Shown one piece after another: positions 1 to 5,070 of a stretch of 5,871 nt of DNA. The stretch comes from UBA6065 sp038063975 (lineage in GTDB: Bacteria > Patescibacteriota > Minisyncoccia > Phycocordibacterales > UBA6065), in assembly GCA_038063975.1 (NCBI GenBank), contig JBBTTY010000002.1:1-5871 (forward strand). Reading direction: 5' to 3'. The position numbers were made by a program, and so were the translations under genes. Below the pieces are notes generated by a model, which saw only the letters and a list, made by a program, of their open reading frames with translations, did not search any database and was not told where the DNA came from. Every line of letters starts with the position of its first letter. Within the stretch, counting starts at the first letter, position 1.

Positions 1-82
1 AAAGTACTATGTATCTAAATTACCAGCAGAGTGCAAAAATGGGTGGGGTTATTCAAAAAGTGTTCTAATTTTGATTTCATGA
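1..82 (+). other. 5' flank, possible tail of an upstream gene
   Basis: Two forward frames are open from the window edge. One ends at a TGA at 80-82 (26 codons, starting KYYVSKLPAEC). The other ends at a TAA at 66-68 (21 codons). Either could be the C-terminal end of a gene lying mostly outside the window, but both are too short to recognise and they compete with each other. The first would end inside the -10 box of the next gene. I cannot assign a product or decide which frame is real. Confidence 0.25.
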
Positions 83-88
83 TATAAT
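80..88 (+). promoter_or_regulatory. Extended -10 promoter for the GRDP-like gene
   Basis: TGATATAAT is a perfect extended -10 element (TGn plus TATAAT at 83-88). No convincing -35 hexamer lies about 17 bases upstream, which is typical of extended -10 promoters. Transcription would start near 95, leaving roughly a dozen bases before the ATG at 107 and only a weak GGA (95-97) as a possible ribosome-binding site. Confidence 0.6.
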
Positions 89-106
89 TAACTTGGAACT
101 ACCAGT

Positions 107-640
107 ATGTGCTGGATCAGCTCCTCAAAATTGTATCCACAAAACAATATTCCCACTGTGAATACCGCTATGTTAGCAAATCCGGCTGTTGCCAAGACTG
201 TGTCCCTAAATGCAGTTATGGCGTACTCAAATCCCGGTCTCGTTGCTCGCCTTCAACGCAAGCTCGAGCTCACCGAAGAGCAGGCCACTGCCCTTTTTGA
301 AGATACTAAACGATTCTTGTATATCTGTGGGCTTGCGTCTTCAGGTTCAGGTTTCTCACCGACTCCAATAATCGATGAAGGTTGGCATAACTTCATCCTT
401 TTCACAAAGGATTATTATGAGTTTTGTCACAAATTTTTCGGCCGTTTTATTCATCATGTCCCAAAGAATAAAGCGGAAGGCGAAATCGGAGGAAAATACT
501 CTGGTGAACGAACACTCGTCGTCGCCCAAAAACTTTTCGGCAAAAAATTATCCCCAAACTGGGTTTATCATGTCGGAGCGGACTGTTCTAATTGTTGCGA
601 AAAGTGTTCGGCGTCAACCAATTGCCAAGAGCATCACTAA
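107..640 (+). CDS. GRDP-like (glycine-rich-domain-containing-protein-like) small protein with C-terminal Cys/His cluster
   Basis: This 177-residue soluble protein has no signal peptide or membrane helix. The core, roughly residues 45-120, carries the family hallmark DEGWH (90-94) followed by NFILFTKDYYEFC (95-107) and FGRFIHHVP (111-119). I recognise this as the bacterial GRDP-like pattern: an acidic residue, W-H, a hydrophobic stretch, Y, C, then HH. Its biochemical role is not established. The tail has C160, C163, C164, C167 and C173 followed by H176-H177, a likely metal site (inferred). The preceding segment LFEDTKRFLYICG (63-75) looks like a core helix. The start is uncertain: M1 fits the promoter, but M22 (codon at 170) and M38 (218) are possible, and residues 1-40 are low-complexity and unlikely to belong to the domain. 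It appears to be a single-gene unit, with its own promoter and a terminator downstream. Base composition is less AT-rich than the next gene. Confidence 0.8.
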   Translation: MCWISSSKLYPQNNIPTVNTAMLANPAVAKTVSLNAVMAYSNPGLVARLQRKLELTEEQATALFEDTKRFLYICGLASSGSGFSPTPIIDEGWHNFILFTKDYYEFCHKFFGRFIHHVPKNKAEGEIGGKYSGERTLVVAQKLFGKKLSPNWVYHVGADCSNCCEKCSASTNCQEHH

Positions 641-667
641 AAGAAACAAACATCAACCTCTACATCG

Positions 668-700
668 AGCGTCGTTCTTCCCATGATCGGCGCTTTTTTT
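668..700 (+). terminator. Rho-independent terminator after the GRDP-like gene
   Basis: AGCGTCG (668-674) pairs with CGGCGCT (688-694), including one G-U pair, around a 13-base loop, and a run of T follows through 700. It lies 28 bases after the stop codon. The T tract runs straight into the extended -10 box of the next gene. Confidence 0.7.
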
Positions 701-708
701 GGTATAAT
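700..708 (+). promoter_or_regulatory. Extended -10 promoter for the methyltransferase, giving a leaderless mRNA
   Basis: TGGTATAAT is a perfect extended -10 (TATAAT at 703-708) with only six bases between it and the ATG at 715. Normal start-site spacing puts +1 on or next to the A of the ATG, so the message should be leaderless. No Shine-Dalgarno sequence precedes the gene. The -35 region coincides with the terminator hairpin and has no matching hexamer. Confidence 0.65.
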
Positions 709-714
709 TGAATC

Positions 715-1254
715 ATGGATAAATTTCTTGAAAAAAAGGGAGTTTTTGAATACATATCTTCCGGAAAAATTTTAGATCTGGGTTGCGGTAATAATAATTT
801 TGATATTATAAATTTTGCCGAGAGAGGATTTTTAATTGATGCGGTGGATAAAGATTTATCAAATATTTCTTTTATAAAAAAACAAAAAAACAAGAATATC
901 AACGCAATTTTGGGATTGATGGAAGAATTTAAACCAAAACCGAATGAGTATTCTTTAATAATAGTGAATAATTCACTGCCTTTTGTTTCCTCAAAAGAAA
1001 AAGTAAAAGAAATTATAAATAATTTGTCGAATGCTCTAGTCGCCAACGGCTTCATTTATCTGACTTTGTTTGGTCAAAAAGATGAATGGAATAAAGACCG
1101 ATCCATGTCGTTTTTTACTCAAGAGGAGGGTCTAAATCTACTGGATAATTTAGGACTCAGGAGATATTTTATTTCTACTGAGGAAGGTTATGGCAAAACC
1201 ATAAAGGGCGGTATGAAATACTGGCAAATTCATAAGTTTTTGTATAGGAGGTGA
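715..1254 (+). CDS. Class I SAM-dependent methyltransferase, TehB-like
   Basis: This 179-residue cytosolic protein spans a near-minimal Rossmann methyltransferase fold. Motif I is KILDLGCGNNNF (18-29), the SAM-binding glycine loop. An acidic residue ending strand 2 (D45 in DAVDKD) would bind the ribose hydroxyls. The strand-4 region is YSLIIVNNSLPF (79-90), and the motif III region is LVANGFIYLTLFG (108-120). The closing strands (GMKYWQIHKFLYRR, 166-179) complete the fold. The overall layout resembles TehB/small-molecule methyltransferases, but the substrate cannot be read from sequence, and tellurite resistance should not be assumed. The ATG at 715 is chosen because the -10 box ends at 708 and the fold begins soon after. 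The gene is very AT-rich, unlike its upstream neighbour, and converges on the SET gene with only 38 bases between the stop codons. No strong hairpin is visible in that gap. Confidence 0.85.
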   Translation: MDKFLEKKGVFEYISSGKILDLGCGNNNFDIINFAERGFLIDAVDKDLSNISFIKKQKNKNINAILGLMEEFKPKPNEYSLIIVNNSLPFVSSKEKVKEIINNLSNALVANGFIYLTLFGQKDEWNKDRSMSFFTQEEGLNLLDNLGLRRYFISTEEGYGKTIKGGMKYWQIHKFLYRR

Positions 1255-1292
1255 TGGTTTTATTAAACAGGTTGTCAATTTCTTTAAACAAT

Positions 1293-1808
1293 TCATCCTT
1301 TTTGTTTGGTAGATTTTTTGGCGGCATAGCCGTTTACTTTAAAAAGACGGGAAATAAAGTTTTCCATTTGTTTTTCGCGTTCCTTTTCGTTTTCAATTGT
1401 ATATGTGTAGATATCTAGTTTATTAAGTTTACGATACGCATCAAAATCAAATTTTTCGTAATCACAGAGAAGTTCTTCACCCTTTTTAATATCACGCATG
1501 GCTATTTCAATACCCTCTATTTCATTTCCAGCTTTACTCTGTGTGATATTTGGATTTTTTGAATGATTTATAAATCTCTCATCATCAAAACAGAGGATAA
1601 AATGCTTTGTAAATTTGTCTACATAACAATAATTGAGAAATTGCGCGCGAGATGCTTCTGAGAGTTGAAGCAAAATATCTTCAGGAACAATGAGATCAAG
1701 TCCTGGCATAAACCTCCAAGTAGTTGTTCCTTTTGGAATAAACTGATCGGCAAATAGGCCGATACCGTGGATTTTACTTGTTCCTAGCTTAGTTTTTATC
1801 ATTAACAT
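1293..1808 (-). CDS. SET-domain protein (putative protein-lysine methyltransferase), post-SET cysteines absent
   Basis: This is a 171-residue cytosolic protein counted from the ATG at 1808. A TTG at 1829 would add seven residues, but I reject it because it lies upstream of the -10 box at 1821-1816. A third candidate is the ATG at 1802. SET motifs, in numbering from 1808, are: HGIGLFA (14-20), for SAM binding; RFINHSKNPN (78-87), the pseudoknot motif NHSxxPN; and IKKGEELLCDY (107-117), whose Y117 matches the catalytic tyrosine. Known SET enzymes transfer methyl groups from SAM to lysine side chains, and the target here is unknown. The usual NHSC cysteine is replaced by lysine and no CxCx4C post-SET cluster is present, so the fold should be zinc-free. 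The C-terminal tail is charged (ending KKSTKQKG). The gene is convergent with the methyltransferase and divergent from the PQ-loop gene. Confidence 0.85.
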   Translation of the reverse strand: MLMIKTKLGTSKIHGIGLFADQFIPKGTTTWRFMPGLDLIVPEDILLQLSEASRAQFLNYCYVDKFTKHFILCFDDERFINHSKNPNITQSKAGNEIEGIEIAMRDIKKGEELLCDYEKFDFDAYRKLNKLDIYTYTIENEKEREKQMENFISRLFKVNGYAAKKSTKQKG

Positions 1809-1815
1809 ATAAATC

Positions 1816-1821
1816 ATTATA
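1816..1821 (-). promoter_or_regulatory. -10 box for the minus-strand SET gene, giving a leaderless mRNA
   Basis: On the minus strand a perfect TATAAT is followed by seven bases and then the ATG at 1808. This predicts a start of transcription at or within a base or two of the start codon. There is no TG extension and no good -35, so strength is uncertain. It is the main reason for choosing the 1808 start over the longer TTG start. Confidence 0.5.
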
Positions 1822-1858
1822 TGCCTCAAAGAGCCAATAATACAGGGTATTTTTACTA

Positions 1859-1887
1859 TTGACTTTTAATATCAAAGGTGATATAAT
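1859..1887 (+). promoter_or_regulatory. Strong sigma70-type promoter for the PQ-loop membrane protein
   Basis: TTGACT (1859-1864), a 17-base spacer and TATAAT (1882-1887) with an extended TGn at 1879-1881 make this the best promoter in the window. Transcription should start near 1894, giving a leader of about 57 bases before the GTG at 1951. A seven-codon ORF (ATG at 1900 to TAA at 1923) lies in the leader but has no ribosome-binding site. Confidence 0.75.
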
Positions 1888-1938
1888 AGGCTTGCTAGAA
1901 TGTTCATTGTAAGGGTTAAGTAAAACAATCAACCAAAA

Positions 1939-1944
1939 AAGGAG
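1939..1944 (+). promoter_or_regulatory. Shine-Dalgarno site fixing the GTG start at 1951
   Basis: AAGGAG is followed by a six-base spacer and then GTG at 1951. This clear site supports the non-ATG start and contrasts with the neighbouring genes that lack any ribosome-binding site. Confidence 0.75.
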
Positions 1945-1950
1945 TGACTC

Positions 1951-2538
1951 GTGAATATCGCAATTTTTTGCGGAGTGTTCGCGGGCGTCATGCAAGTCAT
2001 TGGTTATTGGATTTACAACAAAGATGTTTTCACTGATCCCCGGAGAAAGCCAAATGCAGTCAGCTGGGGTCTGTGGGCTTTTGGAAGTCTTCTCACCAGT
2101 TCTTCGTATGCGGAAGTCGTACATGATTGGGTGAAGGAAATCCTCCCGTTTGCGTGCGTAATAGCGTGCACTCTGACCTTTCTGGCTTTTCTCATCAAAG
2201 GAAAGCTGGGACGGCCTGATAAATGGGAAGTAGCTATCTTGATCTTGGATCTATTGATCCTAGTATTTTGGGTGGTTACGGAATCCGCGAATTGGACAAA
2301 TTTGTTGCTTATGTTCAGTGTTGCTTTTTCCTTCATTCCGAATCTTCGGAGTGTCTGGAAAAAGCCAACAACTGAAAATCCGTTGCCATGGTTTGTGTGG
2401 AGCTTCGCTTACGCTCTCTTGTTTCTCACAGTGATTCTACGCTTTGAGAAGTGGTGGGATCTGGCCTACCCGGTCACATATTTCATCCTTCACTTCGCCG
2501 TCGGTCTCATTGCGAAATTTCGTACCGCCAATCTCTAG
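1951..2538 (+). CDS. Seven-helix PQ-loop/SWEET-like integral membrane protein
   Basis: This 195-residue membrane protein begins with GTG behind a good Shine-Dalgarno site. Hydrophobic segments fall at about 2-22, 36-55, 63-83, 93-111, 114-134, 146-163 and 172-189. This is a 3+1+3 arrangement like a full SWEET/PQ-loop transporter rather than the three-helix bacterial SemiSWEET. The two halves echo each other. The first has MQVIGYW (14-20), then KPNAVSWGLWAF (33-44). The second has IPNLRSVW (129-136), then NPLPWFVWSFAY (143-154). In each, a Q or N follows the first-helix motif, and a short charged loop leads to a P-rich, W-rich helix start. PQ-loop proteins move small solutes or act as membrane receptors; no substrate can be assigned. 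Exact PQ motifs are absent, so the family call is an inference from layout. It is transcribed alone, with its own promoter and terminator, and its composition is less AT-rich than both flanking SET genes. Confidence 0.7.
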   Translation: MNIAIFCGVFAGVMQVIGYWIYNKDVFTDPRRKPNAVSWGLWAFGSLLTSSSYAEVVHDWVKEILPFACVIACTLTFLAFLIKGKLGRPDKWEVAILILDLLILVFWVVTESANWTNLLLMFSVAFSFIPNLRSVWKKPTTENPLPWFVWSFAYALLFLTVILRFEKWWDLAYPVTYFILHFAVGLIAKFRTANL

Positions 2539-2566
2539 TCTCTGATTAGCTTGGCGGTATTTTTTT
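2523..2566 (+). terminator. Rho-independent terminator of the PQ-loop gene
   Basis: TACCGCCAA (2523-2531) and TTGGCGGTA (2551-2559) form a perfect nine-base-pair stem around a 19-base loop, followed by seven T residues (2560-2566). The left arm lies inside the last codons of the PQ-loop gene and the stop codon (2536-2538) is in the loop. The next gene's -10 box begins four bases after the T tract. Confidence 0.85.
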
Positions 2567-2575
2567 GTTTATAAT
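2566..2575 (+). promoter_or_regulatory. -10 promoter of the SET/kinase operon, near-leaderless
   Basis: TATAAT at 2570-2575 is preceded by a TG (2566-2567) one base further away than the ideal extended position. Eight bases separate it from the ATG at 2584, so transcription should begin at or one to two bases before the start codon. There is no Shine-Dalgarno sequence. The -35 region falls in the terminator hairpin, with no recognisable hexamer. This is the only promoter seen for the three genes through 4931. Confidence 0.6.
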
Positions 2576-2583
2576 GGGACATT

Positions 2584-3078
2584 ATGACCCGAAATGTATA
2601 TGTAGGACAAAGTTCTATTGAGGGGAAAGGGGTTTTTGCTAAAAAAAATTTCAAAAAAGGAGATGTTGTGTTTATTTTTAAGGGTAAAATTTATAGTCGA
2701 ATAAATAATAGTAAAAATGATGTATACGCAAATCCAAATTCCATAGGTTTTGGTAAAAATCAATGGATTGATCCCGTAGGCAAATTTCCATTTATTAATC
2801 ACTCCTGTAATCCTAATATGGGAATAAAAGGACGAGTTACTTTTGTTGCTTTAAAAAACATAAAAAAAGGGGAAGAACTAACCTTTGACTATTCAATTAT
2901 TGAAGAAGACACACATTGGCAGATGAAAAATCTAGAGAAAAAAATATCTAGTTTTCGTCCAATTATAAAGTCCATTCAGTTTTTACCTTTGCGGACTTAT
3001 AAAAAATACCTCCCCTATATACCGAGATATTTTCAAAAGGTGTATACTCAATATAATAAACTTAGGTCAAATGGATAA
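2584..3078 (+). CDS. SET-domain protein (putative protein-lysine methyltransferase) with cysteine-free post-SET tail
   Basis: This 164-residue cytosolic protein contains a compact SET domain. The N-terminal SAM-binding motif is IEGKGVFAKKNFKKGD (12-27). The pseudoknot motif is FINHSCNPN (70-78), with N72, H73 and P77-N78. The closing motif is IKKGEELTFDYS (93-104), with Y103 as the likely catalytic tyrosine. Family enzymes methylate lysines using SAM; the target is unknown. The segment after Y103 keeps the layout of a post-SET tail (W112, M114, R125), then continues as IQFLP (131-135) and YLPYIPRYF (142-150). It has none of the three post-SET cysteines that normally join the NHSC cysteine (here C75) around one zinc. 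The start fits the -10 box spacing and directly precedes the domain. It is the first gene of a three-gene unit, its stop overlapping the next ORF by eight bases. Very AT-rich. It differs strongly from the minus-strand SET protein. Confidence 0.87.
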   Translation: MTRNVYVGQSSIEGKGVFAKKNFKKGDVVFIFKGKIYSRINNSKNDVYANPNSIGFGKNQWIDPVGKFPFINHSCNPNMGIKGRVTFVALKNIKKGEELTFDYSIIEEDTHWQMKNLEKKISSFRPIIKSIQFLPLRTYKKYLPYIPRYFQKVYTQYNKLRSNG

Positions 3079-3235
3079 AAAATCAAAGATTTTTTTTATA
3101 GCACTTACTTTTTTACTTTTTACATCAATCGGTGTTACTTATTATCGTTATGTTGTATTAGGTGATTACACTATATTTACAGATGAAAATACCATACCAT
3201 CAGTTTTTGATATTTTAAAATTTAATACCAAATAA
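3071..3235 (+). CDS. Small single-pass membrane protein, 54 residues
   Basis: ATG at 3071 opens a 54-codon frame ending at TAA 3233-3235. The product begins MDKKSKIFFIALTFLLF: a positively charged start, one hydrophobic helix at about 7-24, then an external-looking segment with YYRYVV (24-29), DYTIFTDEN (32-40) and a P43. This matches a signal anchor, N-terminus inside. There is no lipobox cysteine. The start codon lies eight bases inside the end of the SET gene, and its stop is one base before the ATG of the kinase, so translation is probably coupled on both sides. Only a weak AGG (3064-3066) precedes it. The reading frame fills exactly the gap between two confident genes, has sensible membrane topology and uses the same AT-rich codons as they do, which supports it as real. 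Function is unknown; context suggests an accessory partner of the kinase or of the SET protein. Confidence 0.72.
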   Translation: MDKKSKIFFIALTFLLFTSIGVTYYRYVVLGDYTIFTDENTIPSVFDILKFNTK

Positions 3236-3236
3236 A

Positions 3237-4931
3237 ATGGATCTTCTTTCATGTAATTGGGATACGGCAAAATTTCTCATATTTTCTCAAAATGTTTTTG
3301 ATCCACTTATTTATTATTCTCATTTAACAGCTCTTGTACTCTCTTTAGTTTTTGGTTTTTTTGTGTTTTGGAACAACAGGAAATCAATCATAACCCAAGT
3401 TTTATTTATAATTACACTTCTTTTGTCTTATTGGCTTTTTGGTGATCTTACTCTTTGGGCAACTGAGAAAAGTTATATAACAATGTTTGCTTGGTCGACA
3501 ATTAATCTTGCTGAACCATTCATTTACGCCTTCAGCCTCTACTTCATATATCTTTTTATAGATAAACAAGACATATCGTTAAAAAAGAAATTTGCTATTT
3601 TTTCACCTCTTCTTATTACAATTATTCTTACCCCGACGGTTTTTGCTTTGATGGGATTTAACCTAACAACATGTGATCGTGATGCAATTGAAGGACCTCT
3701 TGTTTATTATGGTTATCTGCTCGAAATAATTTACACCCTCTGGATTATTGTAGTTGCATTTTCACGACACAAAAAAACTCAAAACAAAGATCAAAAACAT
3801 CAAATTAGTCTTGCCGCTACCGGTATAGTGTTGTTTCTCCTGTCATTTGCCTTTGGAAATATAATTGGCAGTCTTTTCACAGACCTTAGTTTTCTTGGAG
3901 AAGATTATAGTTGGACCATTGGTCAATATGGATTATTTGGCGTCCCTATATTTATAGGATTACTTTCGTATATGATTGTAAGGTTTAAAGCTTTTAATAT
4001 TAAATTATTTGGTGCCCAAGCTCTCGTTGCCGCCCTTGTATTTCTTGTCGGTTCTGAATTCTTCTTCGTCACATCCCTTACAAATAGAGTTCTAGTAGGA
4101 GTTACTCTGGTTCTCGTTTGTATCGGTGGTTATCTACTTGTCAGAAGTGTCAAAAGTGAAATAAAAGCAAAAGAGAGTTTACAGGTAGCCAACGCCCGCC
4201 TCCAGGAGCTCGACAAACAGAAAACGGAATTCGTTTCGTTTGCGACCCATCAGTTGCGCAGTCCGCTCACTTCTATCCTCGGCAATGCGTCGCTTATTTT
4301 GGAGGGAGATTTGGGCAAGATTTCAGAGCCTTTGCGTGAAGTTGTAAATACCATTCTCCTATCTACAAAAACTCAAATAAATGTTGTTGAGAGCTATCTG
4401 AATATTTCTCGCATAGAGCTCGGCACCATGAAATACAATTTTGTGGAAATAGATTTCGCAGATTTACTCAGAGAAATTGTGGGTGAACAAAAGCCGACAA
4501 TTGAAGCCAAAGGCCTGAAGTACAGCCTTTCTATAGACGAAAATCAGACTTACAAAATCAAAGCCGACCCTGACAAATTCAAACAGGTTGTTATGAACAT
4601 CATCGACAATTCAATCAAATATACAAAGGAGGGATCGATTGCCATATCGCTCGAAAAATCGCTCGAAAAGAATGTCGGACATGGTGCGGGTGCTGTTGTG
4701 CGTCTCAAAATCGCAGACACGGGCGTCGGTATCGCGCCGGCCGTTTTGCCGAAACTTTTCCAGAAATTCTCGCGCGCTGAAAATGCAAATGAAGCCAATA
4801 TTCACGGCACCGGCCTCGGTCTCTACATAGCAAAGCAAATTATGAACGCCCACGGAGGCAAAATTTGGGCCGAATCAGCAGGGGAGGGCAAAGGCTCGCA
4901 GTTCTACGTAGAAATGCCGGCGGGGAGGTAA
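3237..4931 (+). CDS. Membrane sensor histidine kinase (multi-helix N-terminal sensor, HisKA, HATPase_c)
   Basis: This 564-residue inner-membrane kinase would autophosphorylate on histidine in response to an unknown signal. The N-terminal half has about eight or nine hydrophobic helices (roughly 28-45, 51-70, 84-107, 118-140, 157-176, 190-212, 230-248, 258-280, 284-303), resembling the 7TM-type histidine kinase sensor region. A helical linker (304-330) leads to HisKA: FVSFATHQLRSP, with phospho-acceptor H338. The HATPase domain has the N box NIIDNSIKYT (454-463, N458), G1 box DTGVGIA (494-500), F box FQKFSRAEN (508-516) and G2 box GTGLGLYIAK (524-533). All catalytic landmarks are intact, and no receiver domain or PAS domain is seen. 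The ATG at 3237 is one base after the preceding stop, with no Shine-Dalgarno, implying coupled translation. No response regulator lies nearby, so the partner must be elsewhere. The DNA coding the membrane half is visibly more AT-rich than the kinase core (from about 4190), suggesting a domain-swap history. Confidence 0.93.
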   Translation: MDLLSCNWDTAKFLIFSQNVFDPLIYYSHLTALVLSLVFGFFVFWNNRKSIITQVLFIITLLLSYWLFGDLTLWATEKSYITMFAWSTINLAEPFIYAFSLYFIYLFIDKQDISLKKKFAIFSPLLITIILTPTVFALMGFNLTTCDRDAIEGPLVYYGYLLEIIYTLWIIVVAFSRHKKTQNKDQKHQISLAATGIVLFLLSFAFGNIIGSLFTDLSFLGEDYSWTIGQYGLFGVPIFIGLLSYMIVRFKAFNIKLFGAQALVAALVFLVGSEFFFVTSLTNRVLVGVTLVLVCIGGYLLVRSVKSEIKAKESLQVANARLQELDKQKTEFVSFATHQLRSPLTSILGNASLILEGDLGKISEPLREVVNTILLSTKTQINVVESYLNISRIELGTMKYNFVEIDFADLLREIVGEQKPTIEAKGLKYSLSIDENQTYKIKADPDKFKQVVMNIIDNSIKYTKEGSIAISLEKSLEKNVGHGAGAVVRLKIADTGVGIAPAVLPKLFQKFSRAENANEANIHGTGLGLYIAKQIMNAHGGKIWAESAGEGKGSQFYVEMPAGR

Positions 4932-5055
4932 AAATTAAAAACGCAACATGCAAACAGAAATTTCCTTTTAAAGCTTTATTATTTATCTGTATTGTGTTAA
5001 AACTACTCTGAATTTCTTTGATAGTTTACTTAAAGCCATTTTACAACAATTCAGG

Positions 5056-5061
5056 AAGGAG
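5056..5061 (+). promoter_or_regulatory. Shine-Dalgarno site for the NDK-like gene
   Basis: AAGGAG sits nine bases before the ATG at 5071. A nearer ATG at 5064 is followed by only five more codons and a TGA (5082-5084), so 5071 is the productive start. Upstream, TTGATA (5018-5023) and TACAAC (5042-5047), 18 bases apart, form a poor candidate promoter that I do not list separately. Confidence 0.7.
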
Positions 5062-5070
5062 ATATGTCCC

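Noticed and set aside
660..1055. Long minus-strand ORF across the methyltransferase gene
   Set aside because: It is a shadow of the methyltransferase, lacks domain features and runs through the terminator and promoter region.
1254..1418. 54-codon plus-strand ORF starting at the overlapping ATG after AGGAGGTG
   Set aside because: It is antisense to the C-terminal end of a well-supported SET gene, and the ribosome-binding site overlaps the start with almost no spacer.
1809..1829. Seven-residue N-terminal extension of the minus-strand SET protein from a TTG start
   Set aside because: It lies upstream of or across the TATAAT box at 1821-1816 and adds nothing to the SET domain; the ATG at 1808 fits better.
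1900..1923. Seven-codon leader ORF upstream of the PQ-loop gene
   Set aside because: No ribosome-binding site, no regulatory amino-acid run and no visible competing hairpins, so attenuation is not supported.
2013..2336. Minus-strand ORF inside the PQ-loop gene
   Set aside because: It is a shadow of the membrane protein frame, with no start signal or recognisable domain.
4550..4853. Several overlapping ORFs on both strands inside the kinase catalytic region
   Set aside because: All are shadows of the intact HATPase coding sequence, with no motifs of their own.
4932..5070. Possible terminator or structured RNA between the kinase and the NDK-like gene
   Set aside because: Only short AT palindromes (for example AAAGCTTT) are present; no GC-rich stem followed by a T run was found.
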